Numbered from the stretch's first letter, positions 9,740 through 20,540 are shown. The stretch is 64,000 nt of DNA from Lentisphaerota bacterium (GCA_016873635.1 VGWJ01000013.1:1-64000), one strand, 5' to 3'. Numbers and translations are program-made. The notes: a model not told the origin generated them from the letters alone.

Positions 9740-11257
9740 TCAAGGACGCCGGAGAGTCCTGATGACGTTCCCGCTCCTGTCGAAGACCTTGACCTCCATC
9801 GGCATCTGCCCCGGCAGGGCATGCGTGGAGCAGGAAAAGCAGGGATCGTAGGCCCGGAAGCACATTTCGAGCATATTGAGAATGCCGTTGCTGACCTCGA
9901 ACTTGTGAATGACGGCCTTGGCCACCTTCTTCATGGAAAGATTCATGGCCGGATAGTTGATGCTGGAGGCCACGAGCAGGTTGAGCTTCCGGATCAGGCC
10001 GTTGTCATCGCATTCGTAGTGATGAATCAGGGTCCCGCGCGGCGCGGCAACGATTCCGACGCCCGCCGTGGGTTTCTCGGTCGGGACGCGGCGCACGTCC
10101 CTGGACGTGATCTCCGGGTCGTTGATCAATTCCTGCATGCGTTCGGCGGCATACATGCACTCGATGGCGCGCGCCCAGTGGAAGGCCAGCGTGTAGTGCA
10201 CGGGCTTGCCGCCGAGGATTTCGAAGAAGCGGTCGGCGGCCTGCTGGGCAAGCGGCGTGGGAATCCTGTCCGCCACGTTGAGCCTGGCCAGCGGCGCGAC
10301 GCGGACGATCCCGCTTTCCGCGCCGTCCTTGAAACCGTGCCAGCCGACCTTGCGCAGGTACGGGAACTTCAGGTAAGTCCACGGTTCCACGTGCTCGGCC
10401 ATGTATTCGAGATAGTTGCGGGGCCCGAACCGGCCGCACTCCCTGCCGGCGGGATCGATGATCCGGATATCGCCGTCGTAGAAGTTCAATTCGTTCTTCG
10501 CGTTGACCATGCCCATGTAGTAGGTCTCGTGGTAGAAGAGGTCCTTGTTCACCACGACGCCCACCAGTCTGTCGTTCTTGAGGATGAAATCGTCCACGAC
10601 CTGCAGCGTGAACTTGGAGAACTCCAGCAGTTCCCCGGCCATGCCGGCAATCCGGTCGCGGTCTTCGGTCGAAAGGGAATGCGAGATGCCGCCCGGCAGG
10701 CCGAAGACCGGGTGCGTGGCCTTGCCGCCCACGATCTCCTGGATGAGTTCGGCGTGCGCGCGATTCACCAGGACCCTCTTCCCGATCTCCAGACCGACAA
10801 CGTTGATCACGCCGACCACGTTGCGCTCCTCGGGCGCCGCGGCCCAGCCGCAGATCAGGTCCGGCCCGACGGCCAAGGCGTAGATGTGCGCGATATGGCT
10901 GTGCAGGATGTGCGCGCAGTACGCCATCTCGCGGAGTTTCCGGGCGGCCGGCGGCGGCTCCACGCCGTAGGCCATGTCGACGGCTTTGGAGGCGGCCAGG
11001 TGGTGCGGCCAGGGGCAGACGCCGCACAGGCGGGTTGTGATGCGCGGGATCTCCTCCAGGGGCCGCCCCTTGCAGAACTCCTCGAATCCGCGAAGCTCCA
11101 CAACCTGGAAATAGGTGTCCTCCACTTCGCCCTTGTCGTCGAGAAACACGCTGATCTGCGCGTGGCCCTCCAGGCGCGTGGCCGGCGCGATCCGGATCAC
11201 CCGGCTCTTGACCTTGTACTTCCTGTCTTCCAGCTTGGGGTATTCTGAGGCGGACAT
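9740..11257 (-). CDS. mvhA: [NiFe] hydrogenase large subunit, F420-non-reducing (MvhA) type
   Basis: N-terminal RLCGVCPWPHHLAASKA and C-terminal AYDPCFSCSTHALPGQMP Ni-binding motifs. Confidence 0.92.
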   Translation of the reverse strand: MSASEYPKLEDRKYKVKSRVIRIAPATRLEGHAQISVFLDDKGEVEDTYFQVVELRGFEEFCKGRPLEEIPRITTRLCGVCPWPHHLAASKAVDMAYGVEPPPAARKLREMAYCAHILHSHIAHIYALAVGPDLICGWAAAPEERNVVGVINVVGLEIGKRVLVNRAHAELIQEIVGGKATHPVFGLPGGISHSLSTEDRDRIAGMAGELLEFSKFTLQVVDDFILKNDRLVGVVVNKDLFYHETYYMGMVNAKNELNFYDGDIRIIDPAGRECGRFGPRNYLEYMAEHVEPWTYLKFPYLRKVGWHGFKDGAESGIVRVAPLARLNVADRIPTPLAQQAADRFFEILGGKPVHYTLAFHWARAIECMYAAERMQELINDPEITSRDVRRVPTEKPTAGVGIVAAPRGTLIHHYECDDNGLIRKLNLLVASSINYPAMNLSMKKVAKAVIHKFEVSNGILNMLEMCFRAYDPCFSCSTHALPGQMPMEVKVFDRSGNVIRTLRRP

Positions 11258-11266
11258 CCGGTGTCT

Positions 11267-12283
11267 CTACTCCTTCCTGGGCGGCCGCTCGCTCACGACG
11301 CGTTTCAGCAGCGACTTGGGCAAGGTGAAACGATAGAGGGTGCCCAGCGGATCACGCATCTTGGCGACCAGTCTCTGGATCTCTTCTTCAGGCAACGCGG
11401 TCTCGCTTCCGCTCACCCTCAGGATTGAAGAGAACGCGCTCAGCATGCTGCCGCCGTGGTCAATGACCGACGCGGTGGGGCCCATGCAGCCGCGGCAGGG
11501 CACGTTGACCTTGATGCACTTGGCGTCGCACCCCCCGCGCGTGGCGGGACCGAAACAGATGATGCCCTGTTCGAGAAAGCACTTGTCGGGGTCGGGCTGG
11601 ATGTAGTCGACGCCCTTGATCTCGTCCACGGTCACCTTTTCCGGCTTTTCGCGCGGGCATTCCTCGCACAGCGTGCGCTCACTGGCGAGGATCATGCCCT
11701 TCGGCGGGAGCGGGGCTTTGCCGTTGACGAAATCGAGCACCACCTGCAGAAGTTTGACGTTCATCTCGCGGGTGGGCGGGCAGGCCCCGATGACGTAGTC
11801 TACCTCCACGACATCGTCCAGGGCCTTGACCTGTTCGTCCAGCTCCGGCAGCTGCAGTTCGTGTCCCTCGGGGGTCACGTACTTCGTCTGCGGCCGCGTG
11901 TGCTCCGGATTCACGGTGGTCGCGGTGTCGTCGTAGACCGTATCCAGGATCTTCTTCCGGGAGGTCACGTTGGCCAGGCCGGGAATCCCGCCGAACGCGG
12001 CGCAGGCCCCGTACGCAACCAGGATCCTGGACTTGCGCCGCAGGAGCCCGGCGATATGGCGGTTCTCGCTGTTCCTGACGGCGCCGTGGTAGAGGCAGAT
12101 CGTAATCGCCCCGTCCTCCATGGCCTCCACGTCCTTGAGCTTGACGTCCGAGACCAGCGGGGCGAAGGTCAGGTCGGCCACTTCGAACAGCCTGAGCAGT
12201 TCCACGTCCAGGTCGAGAACGGCGATGTCGCAGCCGGAGCAGGTGGCGCCCTGGGCGATGGCGATCTTGATCTTCTCAGGCAT
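11267..12283 (-). CDS. mvhG: [NiFe] hydrogenase small subunit, MvhG type
   Basis: MPEKIKIAIAQGATCSGCDIAVLDLDVELLRLFEVADLTFAPLVSDVK; CEECPREKPEKVTV; CRGCMGPTASVIDHG. Confidence 0.92.
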   Translation of the reverse strand: MPEKIKIAIAQGATCSGCDIAVLDLDVELLRLFEVADLTFAPLVSDVKLKDVEAMEDGAITICLYHGAVRNSENRHIAGLLRRKSRILVAYGACAAFGGIPGLANVTSRKKILDTVYDDTATTVNPEHTRPQTKYVTPEGHELQLPELDEQVKALDDVVEVDYVIGACPPTREMNVKLLQVVLDFVNGKAPLPPKGMILASERTLCEECPREKPEKVTVDEIKGVDYIQPDPDKCFLEQGIICFGPATRGGCDAKCIKVNVPCRGCMGPTASVIDHGGSMLSAFSSILRVSGSETALPEEEIQRLVAKMRDPLGTLYRFTLPKSLLKRVVSERPPRKE

Positions 12284-12737
12284 GGGCGGCCTCCTCGGCC
12301 GCGACGCCATCCGTCCGGGCCGCGGTCTCACGGTATGGGCTGGGGCCGAGAGCGCCGACCCGCCTGATGAATCCGTTCACGCTGGAGGCGAATTTCTCCG
12401 CCTCGCCGGCCGAGATCCACTCCAGGTGCAGGCGCTCCGGGTCGAGCCCGAACTGGCTGAGCAGGGAGCGCAGCAGCGCGATGCGGCGCCGGGTGCGGTA
12501 GTTGCCGCCGATGTAGTGGCAGTCGCCGGGATGGCAGCCCGCCACCATGACGCCGTCGGCCCCCAGCCGGAACGCTTCCATGATCCATTCCGGGTCAACG
12601 CGCGCGGAGCACATGGTGCGGACCACGCGGAAGTGCGGGTCGATCTGGTAGCGGCCGATCCCCGCCAGGTCCGCCCCGGCGTACGAACACCAGTTGCAGC
12701 AGAAAACCAGGATCCTGGGTCTGAATTCCTCCGTCAT
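12276..12737 (-). CDS. mvhD: Methyl-viologen-reducing hydrogenase delta subunit (MvhD)
   Basis: RILVFCCNWCSYAGADLAG, MCSARVDPEWIMEAFRLGADGVMVAGCHPGDCHYIGGNY. Confidence 0.92.
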   Translation of the reverse strand: MTEEFRPRILVFCCNWCSYAGADLAGIGRYQIDPHFRVVRTMCSARVDPEWIMEAFRLGADGVMVAGCHPGDCHYIGGNYRTRRRIALLRSLLSQFGLDPERLHLEWISAGEAEKFASSVNGFIRRVGALGPSPYRETAARTDGVAAEEAAHA

Positions 12738-12758
12738 TTGTCTTCCCGCACTCTCTTC

Positions 12759-12850
12759 CCGGGTTTCAGGTTTCAGGAACGGGGTCGGACATGTCGGACC
12801 GGTCGGACAGGTCCGACAGCATCCCTTCCCGAAACCCGGAACCTGAAACC
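12759..12850. repeat. Intergenic composite repeat: inverted GGTTTCAGG arms around GTCGGAC repeats
   Basis: gggtttcaggtttcagg ... gtcggacatgtcggaccggtcggacaggtccgac ... gaaacccggaacctgaaacc. Confidence 0.65.
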
Positions 12851-12857
12851 TCTCCCG

Positions 12858-15800
12858 TCACTCCGCCAACGCCGCCCTGATCATGGCCAGCATCTGCTCG
12901 TTCTTGAACCCCTTCTGTTCCATGGCGCCGCTGGGGCACGCCGCCACGCAGCCGCCGCAGCCCTTGCACATGGCCTCGTTCAGGCGCACGATCTTCTCGC
13001 CCTCCTTGCCGCCCGGCCGGTCGATGACTTCAAGGGCGTTGTACTCGCAAACGGGCACGCAGATGCCGCATCCGTCGCACAGTTCCTCGTTCAGCGCCGC
13101 GATGGTGGCCTCGGCCCGGTACTTGTCCTTGGAGATGATCGTGCAGGCCTTGGCGGCGGCCGCTTCGGCCTGGGCGATGGTCTCCGCCATGTTCTTCGGC
13201 CCGTGCGCCAGCCCGGCCACGAACACGCCCTCGGTGGCGAATTCGACCGGACGCAGCTTGGCATGGGCCTCCAGGAAAAAGCCGTCCTGGGTCAGCGGCA
13301 CTTTGACCATCTGGGCCAGCCGCGCGTTGTCGGGGCTGGGATCGATCCGGGCGCTGAGGACCACCAGGTCGGGCCGCAGCACGAGTTCGCGCTGCAGCAA
13401 CGGCTCGCGCACCGTCACCTTCAGCCCGCGCCCGTTGGTCACGACCGGCCTGGCCTCGGGCTCGTAGCCCACGAACAGCACGCCGCGGTCGCGCGCCGCC
13501 TGGTAGTGATCCTCGCTGAACCCGTACGTCCGCATGTCGCGGTACAGCACGTAGACCTGCGCTTCCGGCCACGTCTCGCGGATGCGGAGGGCGTTCTTGA
13601 CGGCCGTGCTGCAGCACACGCGGCTGCAGTACATGTGACCCTCCTCGCGGGAGCCCACGCACTGGATCATGACCACGGAACGCGGCGCGCGCGCGCCGGC
13701 GGACGAGGACTTCCCGGCCAGCATCGTCTCCAGTTCGAGCTGGGTCACAACGCGCGAATCGTCCATGCAGCGGTATTCGTCCGGCCTGGATTCACTGCCG
13801 CCCGTGGCCAGGATCAGGGCGCCGTGCGCCACCTTCGTGCGCCTGGCGCCGGTCTTGAGCGTGCTTTCGAAGCTGCCGACGAAGCCCTCCACGTTGTCCA
13901 GCTCGGTGCCGGTGAGGACCGCGATGCCGGGATGGCCCCTGACTTGCGCGATCAGGCGGTCGCGGTAGGCGCGCACGTCGGGCTCGTCAAAGGTGTACCT
14001 GACGCGGTCGAGGTTGCCTCCCAGCCGGCGGCGCCGCTCCACGAGCGTCACCTTGTAGCCCTGCCCGGCCGTCGCCAGCGCCGCGGTCATGCCGGCCAGG
14101 CCGCCCCCGACCACCAGGGCGGAAGGCGTGACGTCCAGCAGCGCGGCCGCCAGCGGCTCGACCATGGCCACCTTCGCGACCGCCATGTGGACCAGGCAGC
14201 GCGCCTTGAGCGTGGCCTCCTCGGGCTGGTGCATGTGGATCCAGGAACACTGGTCGCGGATGTTGGCCATCTCGAACAGGTGCGGGTTGAGGCCGGCCCG
14301 CCGGAGCGTTTCCTGGAACAGCGGCTCGTGCGTGCGCGGCGAGCATGAAGCGACCACGACCCGGTTGAGGCGGTGCTTGGCGATCATGTCGCGGATGTGG
14401 TCCTGCGTGTCCTGCGAACAGGTGTAAAGGTTGTCCTCCGTGTGCGCCACGTAGGGCAGGCCGCGCACATGCACCGCCACCGCCGGCACGTCCACCACGC
14501 CGCCGATGTTGATTCCGCAGTGGCAGACGAACACGCCGATGCGCGGCTCTTCGCCGCTCACGTCGCGTTCGGGCGGGAACTCCGGCTCCTTCGTGAGCGT
14601 GTGCCGCGCCCCGGCCAGGAGCTGTCCGGCCCGGCCCGCGGCGGCGCTGGCCTGCGTGACGGTCTCGGGGATGTCCTTGGGGCCCGAAGCCGCGCCGGCC
14701 ACGTACACGCCCCGGCGCGAGGTCTCAAGCGGACGCGCGGGATCCGTCCACACGAAGCCGTTCGCCTCGACCCTCACGCCGAGCGTCCTGACGAGCTGCC
14801 TGATCCGGGCGGGCGGCTCGAGTCCGGAGGAAAGCACGACCATGTCGAAGTCGTCCGCCGCCACGGATCCCTCGGCCGGCGAATACCGCACCCGCAGCCG
14901 GCCGTCCGCGGCGTTCACGTCGCTGACCCGCGCCCGCGCGAACCGCACCCCGTACTCCGTCTTCGCGCGCTCGTAGTACCGGTCGAACTCCTTGCCGAAC
15001 GCCCGGATGTCCATGAAGAAGACCGTGACGTCCAGGTCCCGGCAGTGTTCCTTGGCGATGACCGCCTCCTTGATCGCGTACATGCAGCACACCGACGAGC
15101 AGTAGCGGTTGCGGCAGGCGATGTCCCGCGATCCCACGCACTGCAGGAAGGCGATCTTCCTCGGTTCCTCTCCGTCCGACGGCCGGCGGACATGCCCCGC
15201 GCAGGGCCCCGAAGCCGACAGGATACGCTCGAACTCCATGCTGCTGACCACGTCCGGATAGCGGCTGAATCCGTAGTCGTACTCCAGGCGGGACATGAAT
15301 TCCTCGAAGCCCGGCGCCAGGACGACGGCGCCGACGTCGATGTCTTCTTCCCTGGGCGCGTCCTCGGGCATCACCGCCTCGGCCTTGCAGATGTTCGCGC
15401 ACCCCTTGCACTCCATCTTCCCGCTCAGCGCCAGGCAATGCTCCGCGTCGCGCACGTGCCAGCGGGGCACGGCCTGCGGGTACGGGCAATAGATGGCCCG
15501 GCGGGACGCCAGGCCGCGGTCGAACTCGTTGGGCAACACGATCGGGCACGCGCTGCGCACCTTGAGGGCGTCCTCGGGGCAGGCCTCAACGCATTCCCAG
15601 CAGCCCGTGCACCTGGTCAGCTCGTACACCGGCTTCTCGCAGTTGCACTCCGCCGCCTGCTCCGCGCCGCACGTGACGGGAATGGCGACAAAGGAATAGG
15701 GGCCGATCGCGCGTTCGCCGACGGGAAGCGAAAGATTGTGGATTACCAGTTCCTTGATGGCGCGGACATCACAGCCGCGCGCCACCACCCCCAGCTTGCT

Positions 15801-16019
15801 GCCCCGGGCGGCCTCCAGGATCTGGCGCAGAACGGTGGCCACGGGATAGCGGGGTTCCAGAACGAGCGTTTCCAGCTCGTCCTCGCGCGTGAACACGCAG
15901 GGCCCCACGTGCCCCCAGCGCTTGCGCAGTCCGAGCACGCCGTCGCAGCCCTGCCGCAGCAGCTCGCGCGCCCTGGCGGTCACGCGCTCGAGTTCGGGTG
16001 TCTGGGCGGTCGCGATCAT
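12858..16019 (-). CDS. hdrA: HdrA-family FAD/Fe-S flavoprotein with FrhB/FdhB-like N-terminal region
   Basis: GVFVCHCGINIGGVVDVPAV, CSQDTQDHIRDMI, ALVVGGGLAGMTAALATAGQGYKVTLVERRRRLGGN, two C-terminal CxxCxxCxxxC clusters; N-terminus GHVGPCVFTREDELETLVLEPRYPVATVLRQILEAARGSKLGVVARGCDVRAIKELV; ATGA overlap with fdhA. Confidence 0.85.
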   Translation of the reverse strand: MIATAQTPELERVTARARELLRQGCDGVLGLRKRWGHVGPCVFTREDELETLVLEPRYPVATVLRQILEAARGSKLGVVARGCDVRAIKELVIHNLSLPVGERAIGPYSFVAIPVTCGAEQAAECNCEKPVYELTRCTGCWECVEACPEDALKVRSACPIVLPNEFDRGLASRRAIYCPYPQAVPRWHVRDAEHCLALSGKMECKGCANICKAEAVMPEDAPREEDIDVGAVVLAPGFEEFMSRLEYDYGFSRYPDVVSSMEFERILSASGPCAGHVRRPSDGEEPRKIAFLQCVGSRDIACRNRYCSSVCCMYAIKEAVIAKEHCRDLDVTVFFMDIRAFGKEFDRYYERAKTEYGVRFARARVSDVNAADGRLRVRYSPAEGSVAADDFDMVVLSSGLEPPARIRQLVRTLGVRVEANGFVWTDPARPLETSRRGVYVAGAASGPKDIPETVTQASAAAGRAGQLLAGARHTLTKEPEFPPERDVSGEEPRIGVFVCHCGINIGGVVDVPAVAVHVRGLPYVAHTEDNLYTCSQDTQDHIRDMIAKHRLNRVVVASCSPRTHEPLFQETLRRAGLNPHLFEMANIRDQCSWIHMHQPEEATLKARCLVHMAVAKVAMVEPLAAALLDVTPSALVVGGGLAGMTAALATAGQGYKVTLVERRRRLGGNLDRVRYTFDEPDVRAYRDRLIAQVRGHPGIAVLTGTELDNVEGFVGSFESTLKTGARRTKVAHGALILATGGSESRPDEYRCMDDSRVVTQLELETMLAGKSSSAGARAPRSVVMIQCVGSREEGHMYCSRVCCSTAVKNALRIRETWPEAQVYVLYRDMRTYGFSEDHYQAARDRGVLFVGYEPEARPVVTNGRGLKVTVREPLLQRELVLRPDLVVLSARIDPSPDNARLAQMVKVPLTQDGFFLEAHAKLRPVEFATEGVFVAGLAHGPKNMAETIAQAEAAAAKACTIISKDKYRAEATIAALNEELCDGCGICVPVCEYNALEVIDRPGGKEGEKIVRLNEAMCKGCGGCVAACPSGAMEQKGFKNEQMLAMIRAALAE

Positions 16020-18061
16020 CTGCCGTTCCGTCCCGTCACGCGCACGGCGCACACCTTCAGTCCGGGAATCTTGGCCTCCGGGTCGAGGGCGCGGTTGGTG
16101 AGCACATTGGCCGCGGCCTCGGCGAAATGGAACGGGATGAACACCGTTCCTTCCGGGACGCGCTCCGTGACCTGGGCGGCGATGGCGATTTCCCCGCGCC
16201 GCGAGGCCACGTCCACCGTGTCGCCGTCGGCGATCTTCAGGCGCCCGGCGTCGAGCGGATGGATTTCCACGTAGCCGGCCGGCACCTCGTGGTTCAGCAG
16301 GCCGATGCGGCGCGTCATCGTGCCGGTGTGGTAGTGGAACATCGTGCGGCCGGTCGTCATGATCAGCGGGTACTCGGCGTCGGTCTCCTCGGCGGGCGGC
16401 CGGTATTCCACGGCGTGGAACAGGCCGCGACCGCGGGCGAAGCGGTCCTTGTGCAGGAATTGCGTGCCCGCGCTCCGGGCGTCGGGGCAGGGCCAGGCCG
16501 GCGTCTCGCCCGCCTCCAGGCGGGCGTGGGAAATGCCCCCGTAGGACGGCGTGGTCGCCGCGATTTCGTCCATGACCGCCGCCGGGCTCGCGTAGGAGAA
16601 AGCCCCGGATCCGAGCCGCCGGGCCAGGTCGCGGATAATCTCCCAGTCCGCCCGGGCCTCGCCCGGCGCGTCGAGCGCCTTGCGCACGGGAAGCACGCTG
16701 CGGTCGGTGTTCGTGAACGTGCCGTCCTTCTCGGCGTAGCAGACGCCGGGAAGCACAACGTGCGCGAGCGCGGCCGTCTCGGACATGAAGATGTCCTGCA
16801 CCACCAGCAGATCCAGGCTCCCCAGCGCGCGGCGGACGTGATTCGAGTCCGGATCGGACACCATGGGATTCTCGCCCATGATGTACATCGCGCGCAGGGC
16901 GCCCGCCGCGGCGGCTTCCATCATCTCGCACAGCGTCAGGCCGGGCCGCTCGGGCAGCTCCGCGTTCCAGGCCCGGCCGAACTTCGCGCGCGCGGCGGGG
17001 TCGGCCACCCTCTGGTAGCCGGAATAGACGTTGGGCAGCGCGCCCATGTCGCACGCGCCCTGCACGTTGTTCTGTCCGCGCAGCGGGTTCACGCCCGAGC
17101 AGGCCTTGCCGACATTCCCGGTGAGCATCGCCAGGTTGGCCACGGACTTCACGTTGTCGGTGCCCGACGTGTGCTGCGTGATCCCCATCGAATAGAGGAT
17201 CATGGCGGACCCGGCCCGGGCGTAGGCCCGCGCGGCCGCCGCCAGGTCGCCGGCCGGGATGCCGGTGATCTCCGCGGCCCGTCCCGGCGGGTATCGCCCC
17301 GCCAGGGCGGCCATTTCCTCGAAGCCTTCCGTGCGCTCCGCGATGAACGTCTTGTCGTGAAGGTCTTCGGCGATGATCACGTTCATGAACGCGTTCAGCC
17401 AGGCCACGTCGGTTCCCGGCCTCTGCCGCAGAAAGATGTCCGCGTGGTCCGAGAGCATCGTTTCGCGCGGGTCCACCACGATCAGCGTGGCCCCCCGCTC
17501 CTTGGCCTCCAGCACGCGCGTTCCGATCAGCGGATGCTGTTCGATGGTGTTGCTGCCGGTGACCAGGATGCAGTCCGCCTCGGCGACCTCGGGAATCGAG
17601 TTGGTCATGGCCCCGCTGCCGAAGGCCGCGGCCAGGCCGGCCACGGTCGAGGCGTGGCACAGGCGCGCGCAGTGATCGACGTTGTTGGTCCCGATCACGG
17701 CCCGCGCCAGCTTCATCATCAGGTAGTTCTCCTCGTTGGTGCACTTGGCGGAGGAGAGCAGCCCCACGGCATCGGGCGAAACGGACCGGATCGCGCTCAG
17801 CTTCCCGGCCACGAAATCCAGGGCCTCGTCCCAGGTGGCCTCGGCAAACCCGCCGTTGCGGCGGATGAGCGGCACGCGCAGCCGGTCCTTGCTGTGGATG
17901 AACTCGTGCGCGCGCCGGCCCTTGATGCACAGCCCGCCCCGGCTGACGCGGTCGGAGAAGCAGGGGGCCACGCTCACGGCCCGGCCGTTCACCACGACCA
18001 GGTAGAAGCCGCAGCCGCAGCCGCAGAACGGGCAGGTCGTGAGAATGAACGCGGGGCTCAT
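16016..18061 (-). CDS. fdhA: Molybdopterin formate dehydrogenase alpha subunit, Cys-type
   Basis: [14 protein letters not shown] 4Fe-4[31 protein letters not shown] (Cys at the Sec position of FdhF-like enzymes); [29 protein letters not shown]. Confidence 0.88.
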   Translation of the reverse strand: MSPAFILTTCPFCGCGCGFYLVVVNGRAVSVAPCFSDRVSRGGLCIKGRRAHEFIHSKDRLRVPLIRRNGGFAEATWDEALDFVAGKLSAIRSVSPDAVGLLSSAKCTNEENYLMMKLARAVIGTNNVDHCARLCHASTVAGLAAAFGSGAMTNSIPEVAEADCILVTGSNTIEQHPLIGTRVLEAKERGATLIVVDPRETMLSDHADIFLRQRPGTDVAWLNAFMNVIIAEDLHDKTFIAERTEGFEEMAALAGRYPPGRAAEITGIPAGDLAAAARAYARAGSAMILYSMGITQHTSGTDNVKSVANLAMLTGNVGKACSGVNPLRGQNNVQGACDMGALPNVYSGYQRVADPAARAKFGRAWNAELPERPGLTLCEMMEAAAAGALRAMYIMGENPMVSDPDSNHVRRALGSLDLLVVQDIFMSETAALAHVVLPGVCYAEKDGTFTNTDRSVLPVRKALDAPGEARADWEIIRDLARRLGSGAFSYASPAAVMDEIAATTPSYGGISHARLEAGETPAWPCPDARSAGTQFLHKDRFARGRGLFHAVEYRPPAEETDAEYPLIMTTGRTMFHYHTGTMTRRIGLLNHEVPAGYVEIHPLDAGRLKIADGDTVDVASRRGEIAIAAQVTERVPEGTVFIPFHFAEAAANVLTNRALDPEAKIPGLKVCAVRVTGRNGR

Positions 18062-19032
18062 GCCGTGCCCTCCGCCTTCTTCGGCAGCGGGAATGCGCGG
18101 CGCATACGCCGGCCCGCGGCCGCCGGCAGCCCGGGGACGAACTCAAAGAGGTCGCCGGGATCCGCGTGGCGGACCAGGTCCACCAGCGTCCGCAGGGGCA
18201 GATCGCCGGGACACACGTCCTCGCAGTAGCCGCAATGCGTGCAGCGCGCGGCGATGTAGTAGGCGCGCGCCAGGTGGTACAGGGGGGCGTCGGGAGGCAG
18301 GCGCCCCGGCCTGGCCCATTCCTCCATGCGGCACTCGCTCTCGACGAACACGGGGCACACGTCGCGGCAGCCGTAGCACTTGATGCACCTGGACATGTGA
18401 CGCCGCCAGTAGGCCAGGCGCCCGGCGCCGTCCATGTTGCGCAGGTCGCGCAGATCCGCGCCGGCGGTGCGCCGCCCCGGCTGCGCTTCTTCGGACTGGC
18501 GGTGGTGAACGCTGCCCATGGCCGGCGCTTCCGGGTTCTCCTTCCGGCAGGCGCGCACGCAGTCGCCGCACTGCGTGCACTTGACCTCGTCAATGTCCAG
18601 CCGCCTGATCCAGAGCTCGCCCCGGTGCTCAACAAGCTCGGCGGGGTCGGGGACGTCCACCGTGGCGCAGTCGCCGCAACCCGTGCACTTCGCGGGGTCG
18701 ACGTAGCGCGGCTTGCGCTTGATGCGGACCCTGAAACGTCCGGCTTCGCCTTCGACTTTCTCCAGGTCGGCATAGGTGATCAGCTCGATATTCAGGTGGC
18801 GCCCGGCCTGCACGAGCTTCGGCGAGAGAATGCACATCGCGCAGTCGTTCGTGGGAAAGGTCTTGTCCAGGCTGGCCATGGTTCCGCCGATGGAGGCGCG
18901 GCTTTCCAGCAGGTAGACCTTCTGGCCCGCTTCGGCCAGGTCCAGCGCGGCCTGTATGCCGGCCACGCCGCCGCCCAGCACCAGGACCGCGCCCACGGGC
19001 GCGGAGGACGGCTCTCCGGATTTCGCGATCAT
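18058..19032 (-). CDS. HdrA N-terminal FAD module fused to multi-[4Fe-4S] ferredoxin-type protein
   Basis: [83 protein letters not shown] followed by [36 protein letters not shown]. Confidence 0.8.
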   Translation of the reverse strand: MIAKSGEPSSAPVGAVLVLGGGVAGIQAALDLAEAGQKVYLLESRASIGGTMASLDKTFPTNDCAMCILSPKLVQAGRHLNIELITYADLEKVEGEAGRFRVRIKRKPRYVDPAKCTGCGDCATVDVPDPAELVEHRGELWIRRLDIDEVKCTQCGDCVRACRKENPEAPAMGSVHHRQSEEAQPGRRTAGADLRDLRNMDGAGRLAYWRRHMSRCIKCYGCRDVCPVFVESECRMEEWARPGRLPPDAPLYHLARAYYIAARCTHCGYCEDVCPGDLPLRTLVDLVRHADPGDLFEFVPGLPAAAGRRMRRAFPLPKKAEGTA

Positions 19033-19036
19033 CCCG

Positions 19037-19498
19037 CTACTCCCCCGCCAGCGCCTCGACCTTCGCCTTCATCTTCTCGTACGCCGCCCGGTCGGTCGCC
19101 ATGGCCTGCGCCATGTCCCGCCGCAGCTTCTGGGAGATCCGGCCGAGCCGGTCGACTTCCGCCGCCAGCGACGCGTCCGCGTATCCCTGCTCCACGGCCA
19201 TGTCGCGCAGGGCGCGGGTGACCTCGCGGAACCTGACGTTCTGGGGGCACTTCGCCGTGCAGGCGTAGCACTGCACGCAGCGCCATATCACGGGCGAACC
19301 CAGCACTTCCTCGCGCATGCCGAGCAGGACCTGCCGGATGATCAGGCGCGGGTTGAATTCGGGATCCACTTCCGAGACCGGACAGCCCGCCGTGCATGTT
19401 CCGCAGGCGAAACACAGCTTGATGTTCTCGCCGCCCGCCCGCGCCGCAACCTCGAACTTGAACCGCGGATCCAGGTCTTTGGCATCAATCTTCTGCAT
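19037..19498 (-). CDS. hdrC: Heterodisulfide reductase subunit C-like
   Basis: [63 protein letters not shown]. Confidence 0.88.
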   Translation of the reverse strand: MQKIDAKDLDPRFKFEVAARAGGENIKLCFACGTCTAGCPVSEVDPEFNPRLIIRQVLLGMREEVLGSPVIWRCVQCYACTAKCPQNVRFREVTRALRDMAVEQGYADASLAAEVDRLGRISQKLRRDMAQAMATDRAAYEKMKAKVEALAGE

Positions 19499-19537
19499 CT
19501 TGATCCACCTCGCAATCTGAAGGGCCGGCATCCACTT

Positions 19538-20488
19538 CTACCCCCCTGTTCCCAGTCCGGCGCGCTCCACTATCTCGGGCACCTTCTCTTCCCACTCGAT
19601 GGCCATGATGTGCACGCCGGCCACGCCCTCGATCGCGCGCAGACGCCGGATCTGCTCCACGCAGATGGCGATGCCTTCGGCCTTGGGATCGGACGCCTCC
19701 GCCATGCGCTGCACGTAGCAGTCCGGCACCGTCACGCCCGCCACCTGGTCCCGCATGTACCGCGCCATGCCGACCGACTTCAGCGGCGTCACGCCCGCGA
19801 GGATCGCGCACTTGCGGTGCAGACCCCGCGCGCGCACTTCCTTCATCCAGCGGTCGAAACGCTCCATGTCGTAGATGCACTGGGTCTGCACGAAATCCGC
19901 GCCGGCCCGGACCTTCTTCTCGAGACGGGTCGCACGGAACTCGAACGGGTCGCCGAACGGGTTGGCCGCGCCGCCGATGAACAGCCGCGGTTCCTTGATC
20001 CCGGCCTTCTTGGAATTGCGGATCTCGTCCCCGCACGCGAAGACCTTCCTGTCGCGCATGTCCCTGACCATCGCGATCAACTGCACGGAGTCAAGATCGA
20101 ACACGTATCGCGCCGTCGGATGGTTTCCGAAAACCTGGTGGTCGCCCGTCAGGCACAGCACGTTGCGGATGCCCATCAGGTACGCGCCGAGCAAATCGGC
20201 CTGGATCGCCAGCCGGTTGCGGTCGCGGCACGTCACCTGGATGATCGGCTCCAGGCCCATGTCGTGCACCAGTTTGCCGGTTCCGATGCTGGACACGCGC
20301 ACGATGGCCGTCTGGTTGTCGGTGATGTTGACCGCGTCAACCCAGTCCTTGAGAAGCGCCGCCTTGTTCCTGATCAGATCGGCATCGGCGCTCTTGGGCG
20401 GGCCCAGCTCCGCCGTCACCGCGAACCCGCCCGCCGCGAGCTTCCGCTCGAGCCTGCTGCCGGACTTGGACTGTTTCTCCTCGCTCAT
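19538..20488 (-). CDS. metF: Methylenetetrahydrofolate reductase
   Basis: FAVTAELGPPKSAD, DAVNITDNQTAIVRVSS, LCLTGDHQVFGNHP, GADFVQTQCIYD. Confidence 0.88.
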   Translation of the reverse strand: MSEEKQSKSGSRLERKLAAGGFAVTAELGPPKSADADLIRNKAALLKDWVDAVNITDNQTAIVRVSSIGTGKLVHDMGLEPIIQVTCRDRNRLAIQADLLGAYLMGIRNVLCLTGDHQVFGNHPTARYVFDLDSVQLIAMVRDMRDRKVFACGDEIRNSKKAGIKEPRLFIGGAANPFGDPFEFRATRLEKKVRAGADFVQTQCIYDMERFDRWMKEVRARGLHRKCAILAGVTPLKSVGMARYMRDQVAGVTVPDCYVQRMAEASDPKAEGIAICVEQIRRLRAIEGVAGVHIMAIEWEEKVPEIVERAGLGTGG

Positions 20489-20514
20489 CGCGATGGCGCT
20501 TCGCTCCAGTGGGC

Positions 20515-20540
20515 TGTCGGACCTGTCCGACACGTCGGAC
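20515..20540. repeat. GTCGGAC-type palindromic repeat between metV and metF
   Basis: gtcggacctgtccgacacgtcggac; same unit as the 12784-12818 element. Confidence 0.55.

Noticed and set aside
16016-18061. FdhA as a selenoprotein
   Set aside because: The site reads CARLCHAS with a TGC/TGT-type Cys and the ORF is uninterrupted.
12858-18773. Single 1971-aa ORF
   Set aside because: The upper part (16020-18773) is an out-of-frame reading of fdhA and its neighbour. The real HdrA-like gene starts at ATG 16019 with an ATGA overlap.
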